Part shown: in pieces, positions 1 through 9,346 of the stretch
Layout of the letters: each line of letters begins with the position of its first letter
Position numbering within the stretch: position 1 is the first letter of the stretch
From: Calditrichota bacterium
GTDB lineage: Bacteria > Calditrichota > Calditrichia > Calditrichales > J004
NCBI GenBank assembly: GCA_013112635.1
Contig: JABFGF010000002.1
Span: 310,001 to 374,000 of the forward strand
Direction of reading: 5' to 3'
Length of the DNA: 64,000 nucleotides
Notes under the pieces: generated by a model
What the model was told of the DNA's origin: nothing
Databases searched by the model: none
What the model saw: the letters and a program-made list of their open reading frames with translations, nothing else
Program-made: the position numbers and the translations under genes

Positions 1-1918
1 CTGATTCCTGCATGACATCGCCAAGATTTCCGGTTAAGGTGATTTTTTCTTTTCCTGGCAAAAGGTTAACTTCTATTGGAAGTACATCACCCCCATAAGA
101 GGTCCATGCCAGTCCAAGTGCAACGCCTTTTTCCCCATGACTAATTATTGGATTTAATGTATAATATGGCTCACCAAGATATTTGGATAAATCCTTTTTT
201 GTGACTTGCACGGATTTCTTTTGATTATTTTTTGACAGCTCAACAACAACTTTTCTGCAAATCTTGTTAATTTCCCGTTCAAGGTTTCTAACCCCTGCTT
301 CCGCCGTATATCCGGAAATAATTTTTTGCAAGGCCGGCTCACTTATCTTTAATTCATTTGGAACTAATCCATGATTTTTCAAAGCCTTTTTAAAGATATA
401 ATTTTGAGCAATCTGTCTTTTTTCCTGATCATGATAGCCGGGCAATTCAATAACTTCCAACCGGTCATACAACGCATATGGAATATCCGATCTTGAATTT
501 GCCGTTAGTACAAATAATACTTTGGATAAATCATACTCAACTTCAAGATAATGATCGATGAAATGGCTGTTTTGTTCCGGATCTAAAACCTCAAGTAAAG
601 CAGATGCAGGATCTCCTCTAAAATCCGATCCCAGTTTATCAATTTCATCCAGCAGAAAAACGGGATTTGTAGTTGCGACTCGTTTCATTGCCTGGATTAT
701 TTTACCGGGCATAGCGCCAATATAAGTGCGCCGATGTCCCCTTATTTCTGCTTCATCACTAATGCCACCAAGAGAAATTCGGACATATTCGCGGTTTATT
801 GCCCGGGCAATTGATTTTCCAAGTGATGTTTTACCAACTCCCGGAGGTCCCATCAAGCACAAAATGCTACCTTTGATTTGCTTTACCCTTTTCAAAGTTG
901 CAATGTATTCAACAATCCGCTCTTTTGGTTTTTTTAATCCAAAATGATCCTGGTCTAATATTTTCTGGACTTTTGAAATATTATATTCGTCTTTTGTCTC
1001 TTTAAACCACGGCACATCAGTCATCCATTCCAAATATGTTCGGACGACTCCTGATTCCGGAGACATTGCCGGAATCCGTTCAAAACGTTTATATTCTTCC
1101 ATGGCTTTTGCCTCAGCCATTTTGGGAAGTTTAGCCTTCTCAATTCTTTCAATTAATTCTTTGGATTCATTATTGTAAGGGTCGTCTTCACCCAGCTCAT
1201 CCCGAATTACTTTTAGCTGTTCCTGCAAATAATAATTTCTTTGTGATTTAACCATTTGATCACGAACCTGATCATCAAGGTTTGACTTGATAGCAAGAAT
1301 ACTGTTTTCCTTTTTTAATAATTTCAGCAAAGTACTTACACGATCGTTAACCGCCAATTTCTGCAAAATACCCTGTTTTTCCTCAATACTTATATCCAGA
1401 TGGGTGGATATAAAATCTGTAATTTTTGACATTTCGGAAAGCTGATTAAAAGAAAATAATATCTCCTCAGGAATATCATTGCTCAGCTTAATATACTCCT
1501 TGAACAGTGCTACTAATTGCCGTTTTTTTGCTTCATCTTCATCTTTATTTTCATAAACGGGCTCAAGAATATTTAACGTAGCTTTCATTAAAGTGTCTTT
1601 GCCCATGTAGCGTTTTACCTTTCCGCTGGCAACGCCTTCAACCAGAATTTTCACCAAACCGTTTGGAAGCCTAACAAGCTGAAGTATCCTGCCAATTACA
1701 CCAAACCTGAAAAGATCAGCCGGTCCTACATCTTCTTTTAACGCATCTTTTTGAGCAACTAAAAAAAGAAGTTTTTCATTTTCCATAGCTGCATCAATAG
1801 CTTCCAGAGAAGTCTTTCGGCCAATTATAAGCGGTACAACCATGCTGGGAAAAACCACAAGGTCTTTTAATGGAAGGACACGATAACTTGGAAGGGAGAT
1901 ATTGTTTTCTGTTTTCAT
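1..1918 (-). CDS. lon: ATP-dependent protease Lon, 3'-truncated by window edge
   Basis: Lon degrades misfolded and regulatory proteins in the cytoplasm using ATP. About 639 residues are present, reading from an ATG at 1918 down past position 1. The N-terminal LAN substrate domain begins MKTENNISLPSYRVLPLKDL. The long helical linker follows (YYLQEQLKVIRDELGEDD). The AAA+ module then shows Walker A GPPGVGKTS, a Walker B region with VFLLDEIDK, and DPEQNSHF. The window ends just as the P domain begins, so the catalytic Ser-Lys dyad is not visible. It lies downstream of clpX on the same strand, separated by 79 bases that hold a terminator-like hairpin. No Shine-Dalgarno is obvious before the ATG. 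Family assignment is certain; whether the gene is intact past the edge is unknown. Confidence 0.97.
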   Translation of the reverse strand, partial: MKTENNISLPSYRVLPLKDLVVFPSMVVPLIIGRKTSLEAIDAAMENEKLLFLVAQKDALKEDVGPADLFRFGVIGRILQLVRLPNGLVKILVEGVASGKVKRYMGKDTLMKATLNILEPVYENKDEDEAKKRQLVALFKEYIKLSNDIPEEILFSFNQLSEMSKITDFISTHLDISIEEKQGILQKLAVNDRVSTLLKLLKKENSILAIKSNLDDQVRDQMVKSQRNYYLQEQLKVIRDELGEDDPYNNESKELIERIEKAKLPKMAEAKAMEEYKRFERIPAMSPESGVVRTYLEWMTDVPWFKETKDEYNISKVQKILDQDHFGLKKPKERIVEYIATLKRVKQIKGSILCLMGPPGVGKTSLGKSIARAINREYVRISLGGISDEAEIRGHRRTYIGAMPGKIIQAMKRVATTNPVFLLDEIDKLGSDFRGDPASALLEVLDPEQNSHFIDHYLEVEYDLSKVLFVLTANSRSDIPYALYDRLEVIELPGYHDQEKRQIAQNYIFKKALKNHGLVPNELKISEPALQKIISGYTAEAGVRNLEREINKICRKVVVELSKNNQKKSVQVTKKDLSKYLGEPYYTLNPIISHGEKGVALGLAWTSYGGDVLPIEVNLLPGKEKITLTGNLGDVMQES

Positions 1919-1937
1919 TTAATAATCTTATTTGAGA

Positions 1938-1977
1938 TGAAAAAAGGCTGCCCAAAAATAAATTTCAAGCAGCCTTT
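1938..1977 (-). terminator. Rho-independent terminator between clpX and lon
   Basis: Read on the minus strand, AAAGGCTGC (complement of 1969-1977) pairs perfectly with GCAGCCTTT (complement of 1943-1951) across a loop of about 17 bases and runs into a T tract. It should end transcripts of tig-clpP-clpX, at least partly. lon would then need its own promoter or read-through. Confidence 0.8.
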
Positions 1978-1997
1978 ATAAAGTCGGTTTTATTTTA

Positions 1998-3245
1998 TTA
2001 TGCGCTTTGTTCAGCGTTTCCAAACTGGTAAAGCGGTTCTGCTTTTCTTACTATAACATCTTTTGTTATCGTAACAGATTTAAGATTTGGAATAGTCGGA
2101 ATGTTATACATTATATCAAGCATGTGTTCTTCAAGAATGGATCTTAAAGAACGTGCTCCTGTTTTTGTTTTTATAGCCAGCTGAACTATTTCCTGCAATG
2201 CACCTTCTTCAAAGTCAAGCTCTACATTCTCTAGCCCAACAAGTTTTTTATATTGTTTGATCAATGCATTTTTGGGTTCTGTTAAAACTTTGTACATTGC
2301 CTCTTCGTCCAGCTCACCCAATGCACTTAGTACGGGTAATCGTCCAACCATTTCAGGGATTAATCCGTACTGGATCAAATCCTCAGTTTGTACCTGGCCG
2401 TATAATTCACTTTTTGTGAATTTATGACCGGAGACCACATCCTGCTCAAAGCCAATATTTTTCTCGCCAACCCTGCGCCGGATTACATCTTCTAAACCTT
2501 CAAATGCTCCGCCGCAAATAAACAAAATATTTGATGTGTCTATATTAATCAGATTTTGTTCGGGATGCTTTCTTCCGCCTTTTGGAGGAATACTGGAAAC
2601 CGTTCCTTCAAGAATTTTTAAAATGGCCTGTTGCACACCTTCACCTGAAACATCGCGCGTAATAGAAGGATTGCCACTTTTGCGGGTAATTTTGTCAATT
2701 TCATCGAGATAAATTATTCCACGCTGGGTTTGCTCCAGGTTATAATTAGATGCCTGGTATAAACGAACTAAAATATTTTCAACATCTTCGCCAACATAAC
2801 CGGCTTCTGTCAAAACTGTTGCATCAGCAATTGTAAAAGGAACATTTAAAATTCGGGCAAGTGTTTGGGCAAGAAGAGTCTTCCCGGTTCCCGTTGGTCC
2901 AATCATTAAAATATTGCTTTTTTCAATTTCAACTTCATCGTCCGATTTTTTCTGATTAGTGCGTTTATAATGGTTGTAAACTGCCACTGATAAAACGCGT
3001 TTTGCCCTTTCCTGGCCAATTACATATTTATCCAGTTCTTCTTTTATTTCTACCGGAGGAATTAGTGCAAACTCAAAAGGAGATTTTGCATCTTTGCGGT
3101 GTTTTTCAATTATGTCCATCGCACTAAAGACACAATCATTGCAAATATGCACCTCAGGACCAGAAATTAAACTTTCAACTTCTTCTGCTGAACGTCCACA
3201 AAAGGAACATTTGTAAACTGGCAATTTTACGTTTTTACGACTCAT
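1998..3245 (-). CDS. clpX: ClpX, ATPase and unfoldase subunit of ClpXP
   Basis: ClpX recognises tagged substrates, unfolds them and threads them into ClpP. The 415-residue length is normal. A zinc-binding domain at the N-terminus carries Cys13, Cys16, Cys35 and Cys38. The AAA+ core has Walker A GPTGTGKT near residue 116, Walker [10 protein letters not shown] near residue 180, the GGRKHP pore-loop region and the sensor II stretch [10 protein letters not shown]. The LIGF-type loop that docks on ClpP appears as KNIGFEQ near residue 265. The start codon lies immediately after the clpP stop, so the two are surely cotranscribed and probably translationally coupled. Confidence 0.98.
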   Translation of the reverse strand: MSRKNVKLPVYKCSFCGRSAEEVESLISGPEVHICNDCVFSAMDIIEKHRKDAKSPFEFALIPPVEIKEELDKYVIGQERAKRVLSVAVYNHYKRTNQKKSDDEVEIEKSNILMIGPTGTGKTLLAQTLARILNVPFTIADATVLTEAGYVGEDVENILVRLYQASNYNLEQTQRGIIYLDEIDKITRKSGNPSITRDVSGEGVQQAILKILEGTVSSIPPKGGRKHPEQNLINIDTSNILFICGGAFEGLEDVIRRRVGEKNIGFEQDVVSGHKFTKSELYGQVQTEDLIQYGLIPEMVGRLPVLSALGELDEEAMYKVLTEPKNALIKQYKKLVGLENVELDFEEGALQEIVQLAIKTKTGARSLRSILEEHMLDIMYNIPTIPNLKSVTITKDVIVRKAEPLYQFGNAEQSA

Positions 3246-3854
3246 TTATTTGTCTTTCCCGGATCCTGGTTTTTCACGATGTTCTAAAACTTTGTCCACA
3301 ATTCCATATTCCAACGCTTCAGTAGCTGACATAAAATAATTACGGTCCGTGTCTTCACCAATTTGCTTCAGAGACTTTCCAGTAGCGTTTGCTAGAATAT
3401 CGTTTAATATTGTTCTGATTCTTAAAATTTCGTTGGCTGCTATTTCAATATCTGAAGCCTGGCCTTCAGCTCCACCTAATGGCTGGTGGATCATAACACG
3501 TGCATTTGGAAGTGCAAATCTTTTTCCTTTTGTACCCGCTGCCAACAATACCGCACCCATACTTGCTGCCTGCCCCATGCAGGTTGTAACAACGTCCGGC
3601 TTAATATAATTCATAGTATCAAAGATACCAAGCCCGGAAGAAACCACACCACCAGGTGAATTGATGTAAATATATATATCTTTTTCAGGGTCTTCTGCTT
3701 CAAGAAACAATAACTGGGCAATTACAAGACTTGCAATATTATCATCAATAGGCGTTCCTAAAAAGATAATACGCTCTTTCAAGAGACGTGAATAAATATC
3801 ATATGCGCGTTCACCGCGACCTGTTTGCTCTACAACCATTGGTACTAAAGACAT
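3246..3854 (-). CDS. clpP: ClpP, proteolytic subunit of ClpXP, with Asn at the triad Asp position
   Basis: ClpP forms the 14-mer serine protease chamber. I chose the ATG at 3854 because the protein then begins [20 protein letters not shown], the usual ClpP start, and GGAAAGGA lies just upstream; the 23 residues open before it come from repeat-derived DNA. The product is 202 residues. Ser98 lies in MGQAASMGA and His123 in MIHQPLGG. These align without gaps to B. subtilis Ser98 and His123 as I recall that sequence, which places the third triad residue at 172. That residue is Asn here ([10 protein letters not shown]) instead of Asp. The gene sits between tig and clpX, and no second clpP is in the window. 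Confidence 0.97.
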   Translation of the reverse strand: MSLVPMVVEQTGRGERAYDIYSRLLKERIIFLGTPIDDNIASLVIAQLLFLEAEDPEKDIYIYINSPGGVVSSGLGIFDTMNYIKPDVVTTCMGQAASMGAVLLAAGTKGKRFALPNARVMIHQPLGGAEGQASDIEIAANEILRIRTILNDILANATGKSLKQIGEDTDRNYFMSATEALEYGIVDKVLEHREKPGSGKDK

Positions 3855-3889
3855 ATTTTTCCTTTCCGCATCAATTTTAAATCTTAAAA

Positions 3890-3983
3890 TAACTTTTAAC
3901 GCAGAGCTCGCAGAGTCCGGCAAAGATTAAGTGATACTAAAACTAAGTCTTCTTTGCGTTCTTGGCGTTCTTCGCGGTGGTTT
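3890..3983. repeat. CGCAGAG-type dispersed intergenic repeat (family B)
   Basis: The tig-clpP spacer holds AACGCAGAGCTCGCAGAG on one side and a GCGTTCTTGGCGTTCTTCGCGG run on the other, which together form imperfect inverted arms. Related CGCAGAG/CTTTGCGTCT blocks occur at 20671-20737 and 31812-31876. Nothing is encoded here. The element lies inside the tig-clpP transcript. Confidence 0.6.
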
Positions 3984-3985
3984 TT

Positions 3986-5245
3986 TTAATCCAGCTTAAC
4001 TTCGTTTTCTTTTATCTTAGAATTTTCTACAAGAAAATCATGTACTTTACGATCTTTTATTGAGTGTTTTACTTCGTTCAAGGCCGCTTCATTTTCTTTA
4101 TAGATTTTACGGATTTCTTCATTCTCGATCTTTTCTAAGAATTCTTCAACATCTTTGTCCTCAACGGTAATATTTTCGTCTTTTCCAACCTGTTCTTTTA
4201 TATAATGCCATTTCATGTTGGCCAAAGAATCCGTCCGGTAATACTCTCTTAATGAATTTTCATCCGCTTTTGGGTCCCGCTGTTTTACATCTTTAATTAC
4301 ATTGTCCAAATAATTCTCAACAAGGACGTCCGGTACATCAAAAGAGTTTTCTTCTATCAATTTTTGAGAAAGTTCCTGACTGAAACGGTTTTCTGCTTCT
4401 TTTTCATAATCATGCTGTATACTTTTACTCACCTGTTCACGGAAATCTTCAACATTTTTTGCATTCGGATTTACTTTTTTTACAAACTCGTCATTAACCT
4501 CAGGCAATGTCTCTGTTTCAATTTTCTTAACAGTAATTTCATAGTTTTCTTTTTTGCCTGCCATTTCTTTTTGGGCATAATCTTTAGGATATTCTTTTGA
4601 AATCTTTGTCGGTTTATCCTTTTCCAGGCCTATGATTTGTTTTTCAAGTTCAGGATCAAATCGTCCTTCACCAATTGAAATCGTGATATCATTGTATTTT
4701 TTGCCCTTTAGCGGCGCGCCGGATTGATCTAATTCCTGCATGTCAATAACAACAATCTGACCATCTTTAACCTTGCCTTTTGCTTCAGTTTTTGTTGCAT
4801 GCTGTTTACGCAAGCGATTGATATTTTCTTCGACAAATGAATCTTCAATCACATATTTATCTTTAATGAACTCAAAGCCTTTATAATTTTTTAGCTCTAC
4901 ATCAGGATATGTGTCAACTTCAATCGTCATTGTCAAATCGCCATCATCATTGAAATCTACTTTCTTTGCATCGGGCATTCCAACAATGTGAATTTCGTTT
5001 TCTGTGACGGCTTTTTCCAGGGCATCCTGAACAGCGCTTTCCATTGTATAAGCTTCTATGTGTTGCCCATAACTTTTTTTAATCATCGCCAATGGGGCTT
5101 TCCCTTTTCTAAATCCGGGAAATTGAACACTTTTTCTAACTTTTAGAATTTCCTTCTCACGGATTGGTTCAATATCCGCTTTTGCCATTACAATATTTAA
5201 TTCTTTGCGGCAATTAGATATTTTTTTAATTTCTGTTGTTACCAT
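3986..5245 (-). CDS. tig: Trigger factor, ribosome-associated chaperone and prolyl isomerase
   Basis: Trigger factor binds L23 at the ribosome exit and shields nascent chains. The product is 419 residues. The N-terminal ribosome-binding domain contains the signature GFRKGKAP at residues 44-51. A central FKBP-type PPIase domain lies around residues 160-250 (IGEGRFDPELEKQIIGLEKD). The C-terminal part is long, charged and helical. GGAGGA precedes the ATG at 5245 by about 12 bases, a somewhat long spacing. The tig-clpP-clpX-lon order is a standard quality-control operon. The gene diverges from the metalloprotease gene across 186 bases. Confidence 0.95.
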   Translation of the reverse strand: MVTTEIKKISNCRKELNIVMAKADIEPIREKEILKVRKSVQFPGFRKGKAPLAMIKKSYGQHIEAYTMESAVQDALEKAVTENEIHIVGMPDAKKVDFNDDGDLTMTIEVDTYPDVELKNYKGFEFIKDKYVIEDSFVEENINRLRKQHATKTEAKGKVKDGQIVVIDMQELDQSGAPLKGKKYNDITISIGEGRFDPELEKQIIGLEKDKPTKISKEYPKDYAQKEMAGKKENYEITVKKIETETLPEVNDEFVKKVNPNAKNVEDFREQVSKSIQHDYEKEAENRFSQELSQKLIEENSFDVPDVLVENYLDNVIKDVKQRDPKADENSLREYYRTDSLANMKWHYIKEQVGKDENITVEDKDVEEFLEKIENEEIRKIYKENEAALNEVKHSIKDRKVHDFLVENSKIKENEVKLD

Positions 5246-5431
5246 GTTGGTTGTGATTCCTCCACAAATTTCAATAAAAGTGAACTTTTAATTTAGCCAG
5301 ATCATTTCCTAAAAGCAAAAAAACAATAAACCAGATTTTGGGGATTAAGAGTAGGAACTTTGCAGGAATAACAGCAATATATTTTTGACTTATATAATTA
5401 AAGATAAAAACATTTCTTAACAGGAGAAAAT

Positions 5432-7828
5432 ATGCCGCTATCAAACACATTTAAGATATTTTTCATTTTAGTTCTTCCTTCCCTGATTCTCTCAAAAGAG
5501 TCTATTTCTGAAAAAACAAAAGAAATGGTGAAATACAGCGGCTTTTATGATTTTTACTGGGATAATAACTCTGGAAATATTTATCTGGAAATTGAAAACC
5601 TTGAACAGGAATTTTTGCTTGTGAATTCTTTAAGCCAGGGTTTGGGTTCAAACGATATTGGCCTGGATCGTGGGAAGTTGAATAAAGAATATGTTGTGTA
5701 TTTTCAACGTTCAGGACCCAAAATTTTACTTATCGAGCCAAATTATTATTATCGGGCTATTAGTAACGATCAAAGTGAGAGGCGCGCAGTAAAAGAATCT
5801 TTTGCCAAATCAACCTTATGGGGTTTCGAAATTGAGGCCGAATCCGATAATAAAATTCTAATAAATATTACGCCTTTTCTTCTGAGTGATGCACAAAATA
5901 TTTCTCGTACTATCAAAAATCGGCAACAAGGAAGTTTTGCAATAAACAGTAGCCGCTCTGCCATAAATTTGCAAAGAACAAAAAGCTTTCCTCGAAACAG
6001 CGAGTTTGACGCATTATTGACTTTTACAGGAAAAGATCCCGGTAACTACATTAGAAGTGTAACACCTACTTCAGGATCAATTACACTTTTTCAGCACTTT
6101 TCAATGATTGAATTACCAGATGAAAATTTTCAGATGCGGGCAAATGATCCTCGATCAGGGTTTTTTGGAATTTCTTTTCATGATTATGCCACACCTATTC
6201 AGGAGCCGCTTCTCAAGCAATTTATTTCACGGCATCGCCTGCAAAAAAAATTCCCTGGCCAAAACCCAAGTCCTCCCGTTGAACCAATCGTTTATTATGT
6301 AGACAATGGTGCGCCGGAACCTATTCGTTCTGCATTGATTGAAGGAGCGTCATGGTGGAACCAGGCTTTTGAAACTGCCGGTTTTAAAGATGCATTCCGT
6401 GTCGAAGTTTTACCGGATAGTGCGGATCCGATGGATGTGCGGTACAATGTAATTCAATGGGTTCATCGTTCAACCCGCGGCTGGTCTTACGGCGGCGGAG
6501 TTATTGACCCACGGACCGGTGAAATTATAAAAGGCCATGTTTCTCTTGGCTCACTGCGTGTCCGGCAGGATTTTTTAATTGCTGTTGGTCTTCTTGCCCC
6601 CTACAAAGATGGCACAACAGTACCACCGGAAATGGAGGAAATGGCCCTGGCAAGATTGCGGCAACTTTCTGCACATGAAGTTGGCCACACACTTGGATTG
6701 ATGCATAATTTTGCAGCCAGCTCAAATAATCGTGCTTCCGTAATGGATTATCCGCATCCCTTAATAAAAATAAACAACAAGGCCAGTTTAGATTTGAGTG
6801 ATGCCTATGCAACAGGTATTGGTTCCTGGGATAAAGTAGCCATTTCATATGGTTATTCAGAATTCAAATCGAAACAAGAAGAAACATCCGGTTTAAAAAA
6901 GATAATTAATGATTATGTAGCGGATGGCCACAAGTTTATTTCTGATTCCGATGCAAGGCCAAGAGGTGGTGCGCATCCGTTTGCTCACCTTTGGGAAAAT
7001 GGCACAAATCCGGCAGATGAATTAATCCATATTTTAAAAGTACGTGAAATCGCTCTGAATAATTTTTCAGAAAATGTTATCCGCACCGGCCAGCCATACG
7101 CCGATATTGAAAATGCCTTAGTTCCAATTTATTTAATGCACCGCTATGCTGTTGAAGCTGCTTCAAAACTTATAAGTGGAGTTGATTATTCCTATGCTGT
7201 TCGAGGTGATAACCAGATTATTACAAGTCCAGTCGATCAAAAAATTCAAGAAAAAGCTTTTAAAACAATCCTAAAAACTTTGTCCCCAGATCAACTCATT
7301 CTGAAAAAATCCTTATTAAATATTTTACCACCACATCCACCGGGGTTTAGCCGGACCCGGGAAAGTTTTGGCTCACGAACAGGTGTAACATTTGATCCAT
7401 TGAGCGGTGCGGAGAGTGCTATAAATATTTCATTGGGCCAGCTTTTTCATCATGAGCGGATTGCACGGCTTTTACAACAAAACCCAAATAATAAGTTTGT
7501 GGATAAATTGTATGATGGCTTTTATGAAGCCGTTTTTGAAAAGAGTTTTGACAATCCTACAAAACAGCAAATTCAGGAATTGCAACAAGCCTTAACTATT
7601 GATCAACTTTTTAGTTTAATTAAAAATGATCGTTCTGCAGAATATGTAAAAAGCTGGGCATTTAATAAACTTGAAGAATGGCAAGACGAAGCGAATGATT
7701 TTATAAGATTCAAAATTAAAAAGTTCTTAAAAAATCCAGGTGAATTTAAACTTTCTAAGCCAGGAAAAACACCACCGGGTTCTCCAATAGGCAATAATAA
7801 CGCTTTCGATTTTAATTGTGGATTCTAA
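5432..7828 (+). CDS. Secreted zinc-dependent metalloprotease, DUF5117/DUF4953 type
   Basis: A 798-residue exported protein with a signal peptide (KIFFILVLPSLILS). An N-terminal DUF5117-like region follows (NKEYVVYFQRSGPKILLIEP). The metzincin zinc motif HEVGHTLGLMHNF lies around residue 413, giving three zinc-binding His and the catalytic Glu. After it VMDYPHP resembles a Met-turn region. Large proteins of this type are common in Bacteroidota and related phyla; their substrates are mostly unknown. GGAG occurs eight bases before the ATG. The gene stands alone: it diverges from tig, and xdhA follows after 56 bases. The family is clear and the physiological substrate is not. Confidence 0.9.
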   Translation: MPLSNTFKIFFILVLPSLILSKESISEKTKEMVKYSGFYDFYWDNNSGNIYLEIENLEQEFLLVNSLSQGLGSNDIGLDRGKLNKEYVVYFQRSGPKILLIEPNYYYRAISNDQSERRAVKESFAKSTLWGFEIEAESDNKILINITPFLLSDAQNISRTIKNRQQGSFAINSSRSAINLQRTKSFPRNSEFDALLTFTGKDPGNYIRSVTPTSGSITLFQHFSMIELPDENFQMRANDPRSGFFGISFHDYATPIQEPLLKQFISRHRLQKKFPGQNPSPPVEPIVYYVDNGAPEPIRSALIEGASWWNQAFETAGFKDAFRVEVLPDSADPMDVRYNVIQWVHRSTRGWSYGGGVIDPRTGEIIKGHVSLGSLRVRQDFLIAVGLLAPYKDGTTVPPEMEEMALARLRQLSAHEVGHTLGLMHNFAASSNNRASVMDYPHPLIKINNKASLDLSDAYATGIGSWDKVAISYGYSEFKSKQEETSGLKKIINDYVADGHKFISDSDARPRGGAHPFAHLWENGTNPADELIHILKVREIALNNFSENVIRTGQPYADIENALVPIYLMHRYAVEAASKLISGVDYSYAVRGDNQIITSPVDQKIQEKAFKTILKTLSPDQLILKKSLLNILPPHPPGFSRTRESFGSRTGVTFDPLSGAESAINISLGQLFHHERIARLLQQNPNNKFVDKLYDGFYEAVFEKSFDNPTKQQIQELQQALTIDQLFSLIKNDRSAEYVKSWAFNKLEEWQDEANDFIRFKIKKFLKNPGEFKLSKPGKTPPGSPIGNNNAFDFNCGF

Positions 7829-7871
7829 TAAAAATCTGAAATTTATTTTCGCACAAATATTAAAAATGTAG

Positions 7872-7877
7872 TATAAT
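7872..7877 (+). promoter_or_regulatory. Possible -10 box placed for leaderless xdhA transcription
   Basis: A perfect TATAAT lies seven bases before the xdhA ATG, and there is no Shine-Dalgarno in between. If it is a -10 box, transcription would begin at or next to the ATG. No convincing -35 is seen, and in AT-rich DNA such a hexamer can occur by chance. Confidence 0.3.
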
Positions 7878-7884
7878 TATTTCC

Positions 7885-9342
7885 ATGATTTCATTTATTC
7901 TTAACAACGATCTTATTGAAACAAACATGCCGACCGGAACAGTTCTGCTGGACTTTATCCGCGACCGGCAAAATTTAAAAGGGACAAAAGAAGGTTGCCG
8001 CGAGGGTGATTGCGGTGCCTGTTTAATTTTATTCGGCCAATTGAAAAAAAGTGTGCTTGAGTATAAACCTATCAATTCTTGTTTGCTTCCTTTAGGTGAT
8101 GTGCATGGTTGTCATATAGTAACAATAGAAGGAATTGACACTGGCAATCCAAATCCACTACAACAGGCATTTGTTGATGAGGGTGCCACTCAATGTGGTT
8201 ATTGTACTCCCGGATTTATTATGGCGGAAATGGCTTTTCTTTTATGCAGCAAGGATTTTGATCCACAAAAAGCAATCGCCGCTATGGATGGAAATATTTG
8301 CCGCTGTACAGGATACCAATCCATAAAAAGGGCAGTGGAAAAAATCAGCACAGAACTATCTGAAAACAAGGGGATTCTTCGCTTTGCTCAGAATGACAGA
8401 CATAGAACTTCGGTAAGCTCAGTCACCTCAGAATTTCAAAATGACAGGATTAAGCCTCTAATTCAAGAAGGTTATTTGCCTGATTATTTTGCTGACATGT
8501 CAGATCGTCTTTCAAAAATAAAACCGGTACCGATTCTCAAAGAGGAAAATATTTTCGTTGCCGGTGGAACAGATTTGTTTGTTCAGAAAGAACCACAAAT
8601 ATCTGATAAAAATCTTGGGTTAATTTTAAACACATCTCGCTTAAAAGGCATTGAAGAAAAAAAAGGAAATATTTATCTTGGCGCCTCCTCAACTGTAACA
8701 GAAATTTCTGAATCCAAGATTATCAGAAAATATTTTCCAAAAATCGAATCCTTTTTAAAATTGCATTCTTCCGCCCCAATTCGAAACCGTGCGACTCTCG
8801 GTGGTAACATCGTAAACGCTTCACCAATTGGAGATATGACTCTTTTTCTTTTGGGATTGGATGCAACTCTTGTCTTGGATCTAAATGGGCAAACCCGGGA
8901 AATCGCTATAAAATCTTTTTATAAGGATTACAAAAAGTTTGATCTTAAAAATGACGAACTTATAAAATCTGTTTATTTTAAAACGCCTTCGAAAAATGGC
9001 CATTTTAATTTTGAGAAAGTTTCTCGACGCACTTATCTGGATATTGCAAGTGTAACAAGTGCTGCTTTGGTTGAAGTTGAAGACAATTTAATTTCAGATA
9101 TTCACATTTCAGCAGGTGGTGTTGCGCCCTATCCTTTTTATCTTTCTGAAACGCGCAGTTATTTAATCGGTAAAACCCTTTCAGTTGAAAACATCAAAAA
9201 TGCAATCAAAATTACAATGAATGAAATTGCCCCAATCAGTGATATGAGGGGAAGTGCAGAGTACAAAAGTTTATTGCTCGGGCAACTGATTTTAGCGCAT
9301 TTTGCTGTTCTTTTTCCCACAAAGTTAATTCTAACAAACTGA
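7885..9342 (+). CDS. xdhA: Xanthine dehydrogenase small subunit, 2Fe-2S and FAD domains
   Basis: This subunit passes electrons from the molybdenum site to FAD and NAD+. The 485 residues hold two [2Fe-2S] clusters in the first 150 residues: CREGDCGAC plus a later Cys, and CGYCTPGFIMA with CRCTGYQS. The FAD domain starts near residue 210 (VAGGTDLF) and includes PIRNRATLGGNIVNASPIGD. The end, SDMRGSAEYKSLLLGQL, is typical of the family. Residues 163-188 of the linker are translated from a dispersed repeat. The gene opens the urate operon. Its XdhB partner begins 500 bases downstream, after a two-gene insertion. Confidence 0.95.
   Translation: MISFILNNDLIETNMPTGTVLLDFIRDRQNLKGTKEGCREGDCGACLILFGQLKKSVLEYKPINSCLLPLGDVHGCHIVTIEGIDTGNPNPLQQAFVDEGATQCGYCTPGFIMAEMAFLLCSKDFDPQKAIAAMDGNICRCTGYQSIKRAVEKISTELSENKGILRFAQNDRHRTSVSSVTSEFQNDRIKPLIQEGYLPDYFADMSDRLSKIKPVPILKEENIFVAGGTDLFVQKEPQISDKNLGLILNTSRLKGIEEKKGNIYLGASSTVTEISESKIIRKYFPKIESFLKLHSSAPIRNRATLGGNIVNASPIGDMTLFLLGLDATLVLDLNGQTREIAIKSFYKDYKKFDLKNDELIKSVYFKTPSKNGHFNFEKVSRRTYLDIASVTSAALVEVEDNLISDIHISAGGVAPYPFYLSETRSYLIGKTLSVENIKNAIKITMNEIAPISDMRGSAEYKSLLLGQLILAHFAVLFPTKLILTN
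8371..8447. repeat. Family A repeat embedded in frame within xdhA
   Basis: GGGATTCTTCGC, TTTGCTCAGAATGACA and then a second, degenerate half ending in AATGACA match the repeat at 53684-53762 in the other orientation and the half-copy at 21666-21702. Here the element lies inside an open reading frame, adds no stop and encodes about 26 residues of linker. Confidence 0.8.
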
Positions 9343-9346
9343 TATT

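Noticed and set aside
4364-4600. Plus-strand open frame of 78 codons
   Set aside because: It lies antisense to tig, is low-complexity Phe-rich and has no ribosome site.
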